Below, one piece after another: positions 46,721 through 52,866 of a DNA stretch of 64,000 nucleotides. This DNA comes from Qipengyuania flava. Lineage in GTDB: Bacteria > Pseudomonadota > Alphaproteobacteria > Sphingomonadales > Sphingomonadaceae. The position numbers were made by a program, and so were the translations under genes. The first letter of the stretch is position 1, and every line of letters starts with the position of its first letter. The stretch spans positions 124,001 to 188,000 of the forward strand of contig NZ_JAASQU010000001.1 in assembly GCF_011762005.1 (NCBI RefSeq). The letters run 5' to 3'. The notes under the pieces were generated by a model. That model was not told the origin of the DNA. It saw nothing but the letters and a program-made list of their open reading frames with translations, and searched no databases.

Positions 46721-46727
46721 GCCGGGG
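46710..46727. repeat. REP-like palindrome containing the uvrA stop codon
   Basis: CCCCGGC (46710-46716), GTAG loop, GCCGGGG (46721-46727): a perfect 7-bp hairpin. The uvrA stop TAG (46718-46720) is in its loop. Short GC palindromes of this kind are common interspersed elements in sphingomonad genomes (family knowledge), so it was probably inserted at the gene end. Confidence 0.6.
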
Positions 46728-46736
46728 CCGGAGGAT

Positions 46737-46814
46737 GTGGCCAAAATCGAGGGCTCCTACACGGGCCAGTACCTCCGCCCGATGCTGGCGCGACAGAAGG
46801 AAGCTGCAGAATAG
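46737..46814 (+). pseudogene. Second, diverged copy of the uvrA 3' end
   Basis: The 25 codons read [20 protein letters not shown] then KEAAE and a TAG stop. They align with the true uvrA tail [19 protein letters not shown] at 46634-46690. The two differ at synonymous as well as non-synonymous positions (for example Ser AGC against TCC), so this is not a fresh tandem duplication. The sequence has the look of an intact original uvrA C-terminus and is detached from the gene. Confidence 0.75.
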
Positions 46815-46829
46815 GCAACGGATGGCCTG

Positions 46830-46848
46830 TCCTGAGCTTGTTTCAGGA
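46830..46848. repeat. Small inverted repeat TCCTGA/TCAGGA
   Basis: TCCTGA (46830-46835) and TCAGGA (46843-46848) flank GCTTGTT. It resembles the interspersed CCTGAGCTTG-type repeats of sphingomonads and lies between the second and third uvrA tail copies. Confidence 0.5.
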
Positions 46849-46861
46849 TAGTTGTGGTCGG

Positions 46862-46923
46862 GGGAGCTATACGGGGAAGTATCTCAAGCCATGCTGGAGC
46901 GGCCGCCGAAGGCGGCGGAGTAG
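46862..46923 (+). pseudogene. Third, frameshifted copy of the uvrA 3' end
   Basis: The sequence encodes GSYTGKYLK, then loses one base in the next Pro codon (AAG-CC-ATG). After this it reads MLERPPKAAE and a TAG stop at 46921-46923, the same pattern as the second copy (P-M-L-x-R...K-x-A-A-E). Again the codons differ from the other two copies. It marks the left border of the A+T-richer reverse transcriptase segment. Confidence 0.7.
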
Positions 46924-47081
46924 GGCCCGCGAAGGCTTCGCCTCATTGTTTCACGAGAGACGGATTGCAACCGAACGCCGTTCGAAGAGCAGTGACTAGG
47001 CATAATGGTACAATACAAAGCTATTGATTTTTAGTTGCTTCTTCGCCTTTATGCGCGGTATTTGCGAGCGAGGGGCGAAAA
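46924..47081 (+). other. Leader region upstream of the reverse transcriptase
   Basis: These 158 nt contain no gene. Base composition drops in G+C here. A CATAATGGTACAAT segment (47001-47014) offers overlapping -10-like hexamers without a good -35 at the right distance. Antiphage RT genes are often accompanied by a structured non-coding RNA; no clear fold can be assigned by eye, though GAACGCCGTTC (46973-46983) is a short palindrome. Confidence 0.35.
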
Positions 47082-48929
47082 TTGGCAATTCTTCCAAATG
47101 CCGGGCACGGGCTGCATACGCCTCGTCTTGAAGAAAGACAGAAGGTCCTTGCAGAGGTGTTCTCTGTCGACCGCATGCAGCTTTGCTGGAAGAAATACGT
47201 TCGTAAAGGTTTGAGAGATCAAGAGGTTCTGGACCTATTCGACTATAATGATTCCCATTGGAATAAGGATAAGCGCTTTTCTGATCTGCGAAGCTTAATA
47301 CTTTCTGGAAATTATCGACCTTCCAATTCTATCCCTACAAAAATCGAGAAAAAGCACGGAGTCTGTCGAACGATTGTTACGCCGAGTCCGGAAGATGCCG
47401 TGGTTTTGCAATGTATAGTAGAGTATTCGATCGCAAAATCTCTAAAAGGTCAGCCATCATCGAATTCGTTTTTCAGTCGTAGTCATCAGGCTCCCGATGT
47501 TAGCTTTAAATTCGCTCGAGACTATATTTGGTTCAAGCAATGGCGAAAATTCTCGAAGGCACGATTTGAGGTCGTTTCAGTTCATGCATGGGTCGCCACA
47601 ACGGACATTGCGACGTATTTCGACAATATCAGATATGAGCACCTCAGAAATATTATATCGACATTTGATGAAACCGAAGAAGTTGTTCTAGACATACTTT
47701 TTTCAGTTCTCGACCAATTGTGTTGGCGGCCTGACTATCTTCCATCAGCCAGGGTCGGCCTACCACAAGTCCAATTTGATGCTCCGAGGCTATTGGCGCA
47801 CGTCTATCTCTACGAAATTGACCGGTTCCTCTCGGAGAAAACTGACGACACGTTTGTGCGATGGGTGGATGACATCACTTTTGCGCATGATACGGAAGAG
47901 ACTTGTCGGGTCATATTGCGCGACTTGGACACTCTTCTTCAGATGCGAGGCATCCGCCTAAATTCTGGCAAAACCCATGTGATGAGGGCCAGCACTGCTC
48001 GTCGTTTCTTTCATCAGCGAGAAAACGACAATTTGACGCGTTGGAACGAAGAGTTCGATGCGGCAAAGAAAGCGGGAACCTCTACCACAGCCATAGAGAC
48101 GAAAGTGGAGACATCATTCTTGAAGTTCTTGGCCCGAGAACCATTCGGACATCACGACAAGATCATCAAAAGGTTCGTTGGGTTCGCCGCCAAGGCAAAG
48201 AATGCTTTTGCCATGGATAACGTACTGGAAGGACTATCGTCCAATCCTAGTATGCGCGGGTACGCCTATTGGTATCTCAGTGCTTTAGGGCCCTCAGAGA
48301 AAGCCTTGGCTGCAATTGAAAAATACCTCAAAAGCCCGGCAGCCCTTGATGATGCATCGCAGTGCCAGCTTGCTCGTCTCCTGACGGAATGGAAAGTCGA
48401 CCCCGGAACAGCTCTATTCAAGAAGCTATCGACCCTTGCCGATGCTATGGGATCGCAGAATTATGTTGGTACCCAAACCTTCAGATTTGTCGCCGCGCTC
48501 TGGATGCTGACGAAGTACGAAAGTCAGTCGAGAATTGCGAAATTTATCCATGATTCTGTGGAGATCTGGGAGCACAATGAGTTCTTGTCCCGGCAGGTGG
48601 CGGCGGCGAGTGGCAAATTTCGCGATCCAGATTTGATCGCGGAGTTTTCAAGTTCCGTGCGGGCTCACGGATTACGGTCATCCATTTCGGTACTAGATTC
48701 GTTGGACGTCTTGAGGTCGCTCGAGAAATCGGTTCCCCCTGCGGTCAGACTTTACATATTGAATGGAAAAAACAGGACTACCTATTCACTGCAGCGGTTT
48801 CTTATTGCTTTTACGGTTTTGAGTTCGTCAAAGCTGGCCGCCTCGACGAGGAAAGCATTGAGGCTGGACTTGTTAAAGTATCTAGCCGACCCGCATTATC
48901 GGGCAGTCATAAATTCCCTTAAAATTTAG
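47082..48929 (+). CDS. Reverse transcriptase of the UG/Abi (defence RT) type
   Basis: This 615-residue protein has a TTG start with GAGGGG upstream; the first ATG would remove 31 residues. Residues 79-115 hold the N-terminal RT blocks (IPTKIEKKHGVCRTIVTPSP). Motif A is TTDIATYFDNI with Asp175, motif B GLPQVQFDAPRLLAHVYLYE (226-245), motif C RWVDDITF with Asp263-Asp264, and motif D RGIRLNSGKTHVM. Trp replaces the usual Tyr of Y-x-D-D. Residues 360-615 are alpha-helical, repeat-like, with no endonuclease or maturase domain, so it is not a group II intron RT; retron features are also missing. This fits the UG/Abi RTs, several of which defend against phage. Codon use and low G+C mark it as transferred. 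The exact class is not assignable by eye. Confidence 0.82.
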   Translation: MAILPNAGHGLHTPRLEERQKVLAEVFSVDRMQLCWKKYVRKGLRDQEVLDLFDYNDSHWNKDKRFSDLRSLILSGNYRPSNSIPTKIEKKHGVCRTIVTPSPEDAVVLQCIVEYSIAKSLKGQPSSNSFFSRSHQAPDVSFKFARDYIWFKQWRKFSKARFEVVSVHAWVATTDIATYFDNIRYEHLRNIISTFDETEEVVLDILFSVLDQLCWRPDYLPSARVGLPQVQFDAPRLLAHVYLYEIDRFLSEKTDDTFVRWVDDITFAHDTEETCRVILRDLDTLLQMRGIRLNSGKTHVMRASTARRFFHQRENDNLTRWNEEFDAAKKAGTSTTAIETKVETSFLKFLAREPFGHHDKIIKRFVGFAAKAKNAFAMDNVLEGLSSNPSMRGYAYWYLSALGPSEKALAAIEKYLKSPAALDDASQCQLARLLTEWKVDPGTALFKKLSTLADAMGSQNYVGTQTFRFVAALWMLTKYESQSRIAKFIHDSVEIWEHNEFLSRQVAAASGKFRDPDLIAEFSSSVRAHGLRSSISVLDSLDVLRSLEKSVPPAVRLYILNGKNRTTYSLQRFLIAFTVLSSSKLAASTRKALRLDLLKYLADPHYRAVINSLKI

Positions 48930-48989
48930 CAACTTCCTACCGCAACAGGCGCTGGATAGGATGCTTGGTTCAAACCCATGAGGTGAACC

Positions 48990-49136
48990 ATGAACGCTCT
49001 CGTCATCGTTGAAGGCGCCCGCACCGCCGGTCCTCACGGGGATCGGCACACCGTGTTTTCGCCCCGGCTGTGCTCTTTGTTTGCGCCGTCAAACGCTGGG
49101 CGCGAGCTCTCCGGCTCGCCTGGCTTGCTCGCATAA
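48990..49136 (+). pseudogene. Short open frame with thiolase-like first residues (possible gene remnant)
   Basis: GAGGTGAACC precedes an ATG and the 48-codon frame MNALVIVEGARTAGPHGDRH and onward. VIVEGARTA resembles the N-terminus of acetyl-CoA acetyltransferases (V-I-V-x-x-A-R-T). After about 13 residues the similarity ends and the composition becomes non-coding in look. It may be a truncated gene start joined to unrelated DNA, or a chance frame. Confidence 0.2.
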
Positions 49137-49144
49137 GCTCGGGT

Positions 49145-49161
49145 GGCCGGTCGGCCTTGCC
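49145..49161 (+). repeat. 17-bp direct repeat, left copy
   Basis: GGCCGGTCGGCCTTGCC occurs here and identically at 50403-50419. The two copies flank the HTH gene at a distance of about 1.26 kb. The sequence itself is partly palindromic (GGCCG/CGGCC). Confidence 0.6.
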
Positions 49162-49291
49162 TCGCCTACGGCTCGGAGACATTCGCCAACTAGAGCCGAT
49201 GCTCGTTGATATGACGGACGGGTAATCCTGTCCTACACACCCCCCTCTATATAAATAGCCCGGTTCCCTTCCTCACAAGCAAGGCGAACCG

Positions 49292-50299
49292 ATGCAGACC
49301 TCTCCCGACACCCCCGCAGACCACCCCATCATCCTCCACCCCGATCTCGCCACCGACGACACCCGCGCGCCGCAGACGCAGTTCGTGGTCGAGCGGCAGG
49401 TGGCGTTTCTCGAGGCGCTGGCGACCACCGGCTCCGTGCGCGCGGCGGCGGCCCGGGCGCGGGTGTCGCACCAGACCTGCTACCGCGCGCGCCGGGCCAG
49501 CGCTGCCTTCGGGCGCGCCTGGGATGCGGCGCTGGTGGTCGCGCGCGGCGCGGCCGAGGCCAAGCTCGCCGATTACGCCATGAACGGCATCGAGGAGGAG
49601 GTGTGGTATCACGGCGAGCACAGGGGCGAGCGCCGGCGCTTCTCCGACCGGCTGCTGCTGGCGCATCTCGGGCGGCTCGACCGGATGCGCGGCGATGACC
49701 GGATCGAGGCACTCGCGGAGGATTTCGACGGCATGATCCTGCGGCTGCGCCGCGGCGAGCCGATCGAGGCGGAAGTGGCCGATCCCGACGGCGTGGAGCC
49801 CGCGGAGCAGGGGCGCGGCGCTTCTTCGCCTGGACCGTGTAACAGGCGGTCCATGTCTCCGGCGAGTTCGGAGGAAGGCGAGCGGACCGCGTCGGCCTCC
49901 GACCTGCCCGACCCGGGCGAGCCGCCCTGCGATTGCGTGGGGGCGCGCTTCGGCACCGATCGCGGGCAGAAGCACTATCGCCGCGGCGCGCGGGGCCCCG
50001 AATCCGTGCCCAACATCGCGGGCGAGGGGCCATGCTGCGACGCGCCCGACTGGCCCGAATGCCGCGACTGCCCGCACTATCCGCCGCTCGTCAGGATCCT
50101 GCGCGAAATGGAGGAAGACCGCCCCGCCGACGCCCCCGCACCGCACCAGCAGGGCGATGCCGAGACGGTCGAGGGCGTGCAGTTCGAAGCCTTCTGCGCC
50201 GGGCTCGCGCAATGGTGGCTGCTGACCAGCGAGGAAGTGCTGGCCCGCGCGCTGGCGGAGATGGAGGGGGATGAGGAGGGAGAGCGGGTGGGGGGGTGA
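49292..50299 (+). CDS. HTH protein resembling a phage terminase small subunit
   Basis: This 335-residue protein has at residues 33-100 a helical region with a helix-turn-helix (FLEALATTGSVRAAAARARV then SHQTCYRARRASAAFGRAWD), the pattern seen in small terminase-like and transposase-like HTH proteins. The middle contains YAMNGIEEEVWYHGEHRGER. After residue 170 the sequence is acidic/Pro-rich, and residues 215-270 contain seven Cys in CDC, CCD, CRDCPHY settings that could bind a metal. No large terminase or other phage gene is near. Such proteins recur in sphingomonad genomes; function unknown. Confidence 0.6.
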   Translation: MQTSPDTPADHPIILHPDLATDDTRAPQTQFVVERQVAFLEALATTGSVRAAAARARVSHQTCYRARRASAAFGRAWDAALVVARGAAEAKLADYAMNGIEEEVWYHGEHRGERRRFSDRLLLAHLGRLDRMRGDDRIEALAEDFDGMILRLRRGEPIEAEVADPDGVEPAEQGRGASSPGPCNRRSMSPASSEEGERTASASDLPDPGEPPCDCVGARFGTDRGQKHYRRGARGPESVPNIAGEGPCCDAPDWPECRDCPHYPPLVRILREMEEDRPADAPAPHQQGDAETVEGVQFEAFCAGLAQWWLLTSEEVLARALAEMEGDEEGERVGG

Positions 50300-50402
50300 G
50301 TGTGGGGAGAGGGGGAGGAGTCCTTGTCTTACGGACCCGCATCCGCGGGCGCATCCTCGGGGCTGCTCCTGCGTCGCTGCGCTCCTACGGGCCCCTGCGG
50401 GC

Positions 50403-50419
50403 GGCCGGTCGGCCTTGCC
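50403..50419 (+). repeat. 17-bp direct repeat, right copy
   Basis: This copy is identical to 49145-49161 and lies just downstream of the HTH gene. Together the two copies bracket that gene. Confidence 0.6.
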
Positions 50420-50580
50420 GGGCCTCCGCCGGCCCAGTTCTCGTACAAAACGGCCAGGTTGCGCTGGTCCCGAGCCGCAGGCGAGGCAAGGGCGGAAGCG
50501 CAGTCGAAGACGCAGCTGGCCGAAGGCCACCTGCATGCCCGCCCGCAGCGGGTGCAGCTTGCTGCACGTCTAGCGAGGAC

Positions 50581-50639
50581 GAAGCCGCGGATGCGGCTTC
50601 GAAACACACATACTCATCCCGCGCGGATGCGGCTTCGAA
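50581..50639. repeat. Hairpin and repeated 17-mer near the end of the LuxR gene
   Basis: GCGGATGCGGCTTCGAA occurs at 50587-50603 and 50623-50639 (36-bp period). The first copy is part of a palindrome, GAAGCCGC-GGAT-GCGGCTTC (50581-50600), with 8-bp arms. It could act as a terminator for either convergent gene. Two copies only, so it is not a CRISPR array. Confidence 0.55.
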
Positions 50640-50682
50640 TACCAAAGACTCCCCTCAATCCCGCAGACGTCGGACCGCGAAC

Positions 50683-51384
50683 CTACACATTGATCAAGCC
50701 GAACTTGAGCCCCTTGACCGCGGCCGAGGCGCGGTCGGACACGTCGAGCTTGGCGAAGATGCGCTTGATGTGCGTGGCGATGGTGGGGCGCTTGTTGCCG
50801 AGGATCATCGCGATCTCCTCATTGCTCTTGCCGCGCGCGATCCAGTGCAGGATGGTGATCTCGCGCGGGGCCAGGTGAGGGCGCTCGACCTCTTCGGAAG
50901 CGAGCTGGTCGATCCGCAGATGCGCCGCCTGCGCCACGCTGTGGAGGATCGGCACATCGGCATGCGCGATGCGGTCCTCGTGTTCGACCATGGTGATGGA
51001 GAAGACGACGATGTGCTGGCGCGGGCCGAAGGTGGGCAGCAGGAAGCCGTCGGTCAGCCCGTGTTCGCGCGCGGTGTCGACGAAGAGCTGCTGGTTGGCG
51101 GACAGCCGGCCCTCGACGATGTCGAGGATACGCACCGGCCGCCCCGCGCGCGCGGCGAGCCCGGGGAGCGGGTCGAACTCGGCGAGACCGTCGCGATAGT
51201 CGGCAATGAAGCCCTCGGGAAAGCCGAAGGAGGTCACCTCGCTGCGCCCCGGGTTGTCGCGCGAGGGGCGGGCGTAGCTCAGCGCGGCGAATCCCTGCGT
51301 GCGGTAGAAGGCGCGCGCGATCGCGAGCACGTCATCCTCGCTCGCGGCGGTGGCGATCTGGCGGATGGCCTGGCTGTCATCCAT
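50683..51384 (-). CDS. LuxR-type transcriptional regulator with autoinducer-binding domain (solo)
   Basis: The start at 51384 has GGGGA upstream and gives 233 residues; the ATG at 51441 lacks a ribosome binding site. The N-terminal half matches the acyl-homoserine-lactone binding fold: FPEGFIADYRDGLAEFDPLP keeps the Tyr and Asp-Pro positions, but the two usual Trp are not present. The C-terminal HTH is LAPREITILHWIARGKSNEE and IAMILGNKRPTIATHIKRIF. No luxI synthase occurs in the window, so it is a LuxR solo and the ligand may not be a classical homoserine lactone. It diverges from a second HTH regulator at 51705. Confidence 0.82.
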   Translation of the reverse strand: MDDSQAIRQIATAASEDDVLAIARAFYRTQGFAALSYARPSRDNPGRSEVTSFGFPEGFIADYRDGLAEFDPLPGLAARAGRPVRILDIVEGRLSANQQLFVDTAREHGLTDGFLLPTFGPRQHIVVFSITMVEHEDRIAHADVPILHSVAQAAHLRIDQLASEEVERPHLAPREITILHWIARGKSNEEIAMILGNKRPTIATHIKRIFAKLDVSDRASAAVKGLKFGLINV

Positions 51385-51538
51385 CTGTGGGTCCCCTGCG
51401 ATGTACGCGGCGAAAGTCTGCGTACCCCAAATGGATGTCATTCATTAGTATTACATGCAAGGGGGTCGGGTTCGCACGTAACCGCGCCTGGCGACCGCTC
51501 CGGTATCGCTCTACCGCACCGCGCCCGATTCGCGGCGA

Positions 51539-51560
51539 AACCACGTGGAACTACGTGGTT
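51539..51560. promoter_or_regulatory. 22-bp dyad 1, candidate regulator site
   Basis: Arms AACCACGT (51539-51546) and ACGTGGTT (51553-51560) are perfect inverted repeats around GGAACT. The size and symmetry resemble lux-box type sites. It is centred about 165 nt from each flanking gene. Confidence 0.6.
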
Positions 51561-51567
51561 CATGTGC

Positions 51568-51589
51568 ATGACATGCGCCGACATGTCAT
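51568..51589. promoter_or_regulatory. 22-bp dyad 2, candidate regulator site
   Basis: Arms ATGACATG (51568-51575) and CATGTCAT (51582-51589) are perfect inverted repeats around CGCCGA. It has the same 8-6-8 geometry as dyad 1; the centres are 29 bp apart. Confidence 0.6.
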
Positions 51590-51704
51590 CCGTTCGGACG
51601 ACTACGGTTAATACCGGGTTGGGCATAGGCTTGGTGAACGAGCCGGGGATAACCATCGCCTTCGCCGGTTTGGGGGGATTGACGGAAAACGGGATCGCCA
51701 CGCG

Positions 51705-52343
51705 ATGCAAGACACTGTATTTGTTGTCGTCGACAACAACTATCGCAATCGGCACGAGCTTACGCTCGCGCTTTCGGGCATGGGCTATGTGGTGCCCGCC
51801 GACACGCTCGAGGATCTTGGCAGCCGCTGGCCCGAACAGGCCTGGCTGTTGGTCCATGACGAAGGAACGCAGCTGGCCGAGACGCAGCAGGCGCTGCGCG
51901 CGGCAGAGCGCTATTACCCGCTGGTCGCCTATGCGGGCGATGCAAGCATAGGCCATGTGATGGAGGTGCTGGGCAGCGGCGCGGCAGGCTATCTCGAATG
52001 GCCGCTCGAACCCGCGCAAATGCAGCGCAACCTCGCCGCGATCATGGCGAGCAAGTGGCAATCGGCCACCGCGACGCTCGGGCAGGCGCGCGCCAAGCAG
52101 CGTATCGGCCTGCTCTCGCCGCGCGAGAAGGAAGTGCTCTCGTCGGTGTGCGAAGGGCATTCGAGCAAGGAAGTCGCGCGTTCGCTGGGTATCAGCCCGC
52201 GCACGGTCGAACTGCACCGCGCCAATGTGCTGAGCAAGCTCGGCGTGCGCAATGTCGCCGCGGCGGTCAAGCTATCGGTGGAAGCGCAGTTCGAAACCGC
52301 GCCGCTCGTAGCGGCGTCGGACCAGCCCGAACTCGCCGCCTGA
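51705..52343 (+). CDS. NarL/FixJ-type regulator with degenerate receiver domain
   Basis: This 212-residue protein has an N-terminal receiver-like domain and a C-terminal LuxR HTH (LSPREKEVLSSVCEGHSSKE and VARSLGISPRTVELHRANVL). The receiver lacks key residues. The acidic pocket reads VVDNN, the phosphoacceptor region is WLLVHDEG, the Thr/Ser position is Ala (VAYAGDAS), and the invariant Lys before Pro is Trp (YLEWPLEP). It is therefore probably a pseudo-receiver that does not respond to a histidine kinase. No kinase gene is adjacent. The divergent arrangement with a LuxR solo suggests they share operators. Confidence 0.8.
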   Translation: MQDTVFVVVDNNYRNRHELTLALSGMGYVVPADTLEDLGSRWPEQAWLLVHDEGTQLAETQQALRAAERYYPLVAYAGDASIGHVMEVLGSGAAGYLEWPLEPAQMQRNLAAIMASKWQSATATLGQARAKQRIGLLSPREKEVLSSVCEGHSSKEVARSLGISPRTVELHRANVLSKLGVRNVAAAVKLSVEAQFETAPLVAASDQPELAA

Positions 52344-52350
52344 ATTCGGC

Positions 52351-52866
52351 TTACTGGTCGAGGACGGCCAGCTCCACATGCCCGTGACCGCGGCGGATCA
52401 GCCCGAGCTCGGTCGCGGCTGCGCGGCTCACGTCGATCACGCGCCCACCATGGAAGGGCCCGCGGTCGTTGATCCGCACGGTGACGCGCTTGCCGGTTAT
52501 CGGATTGGTCACCTCGACCAGCGTGCCGAAGGGCAGGGTGCGGTGCGCGGCGGTCATCGCGTGCATGTCGAAACGCTCGCCATTGGCGGTCTGCCGGCCA
52601 TGGAAGCGACGTCCGTAATAGGATGCCACCCCGCCGCCGATCGGGCGCGCTGCAGGCATTGCCTCCACCGGCGGTTCGAAGGTCTCGAGATCGACCACAT
52701 GGCCTGCCGGTTCGGGTGCGGGCGGAAGCGCTTCGAACCGCGCGAAGCTGGATTCGAAAGCAGGAAGCGCGCGCGCAGTGTGGACGTGTTCCTGCGGCAG
52801 CGCCGCGGTGGCGGGCGCCGCCAGGGCGGCGCTGAAAAGCAGAATGCGAAACGCGCGATTGGCCAT
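52351..52866 (-). CDS. rlpA: RlpA-like septal/cell wall protein (double-psi barrel)
   Basis: This 171-residue protein has a signal peptide (MANRAFRILLFSAALAAPAT). The RlpA core is GGGVASYYGRRFHGRQTANG, then TAAHRTLPFGTLVEVTNP and VTVRINDRGPFHGGRVIDVS. The Asp in INDRGP is the residue needed for lytic transglycosylase action in active RlpAs. There is no SPOR domain, so septal targeting is not evident. Length and layout are typical of the short secreted RlpA-like proteins of sphingomonads. Confidence 0.85.
   Translation of the reverse strand: MANRAFRILLFSAALAAPATAALPQEHVHTARALPAFESSFARFEALPPAPEPAGHVVDLETFEPPVEAMPAARPIGGGVASYYGRRFHGRQTANGERFDMHAMTAAHRTLPFGTLVEVTNPITGKRVTVRINDRGPFHGGRVIDVSRAAATELGLIRRGHGHVELAVLDQ

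Larger units (their letters stand above)
48930..49291 (+). other. Repeat-rich spacer between the RT and the HTH gene
   Basis: The G+C content returns to the local level here. The stretch holds a short open frame at 48990-49136, the left copy of a 17-bp direct repeat (49145-49161), and a TATATAAATA box at 49248-49257 that could serve as -10 of the HTH gene. No other gene is supported. Confidence 0.5.
50300..50682. other. Repeat-containing spacer between convergent genes
   Basis: This GC-rich stretch of 383 nt has no supported gene; long open frames over it are antisense to the LuxR gene. It holds the right 17-bp repeat (50403-50419) and a pair of 17-bp repeats at 50587-50639. Confidence 0.5.
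51385..51704. other. Divergent regulatory region between the two LuxR-type genes
   Basis: This 320-nt stretch has no supported gene. It holds two 22-bp dyads (51539-51560 and 51568-51589) and the promoters of both regulators. A GGATGTCAT element at 51433-51441 resembles one arm of the second dyad. Confidence 0.6.

Noticed and set aside
47082-48929. Group II intron or retron origin for the reverse transcriptase
   Set aside because: No maturase or HNH domain follows the RT. No intron domain V-like hairpin or retron msr/msd arrangement with the usual NAxxH/VTG features was seen, and the C-terminal half is a long helical region.
50581-50639. Two 17-bp repeats with 36-bp period as a possible CRISPR array
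   Set aside because: Only two copies are present, the repeat is palindromic and GC-rich, and no cas gene exists in the window.
50296-51951. A 551-codon plus-strand frame through the repeat spacer and the LuxR gene
   Set aside because: The first part is low-complexity Arg/Gly/Ala from GC-rich repeats and the rest is antisense to a recognisable LuxR regulator.
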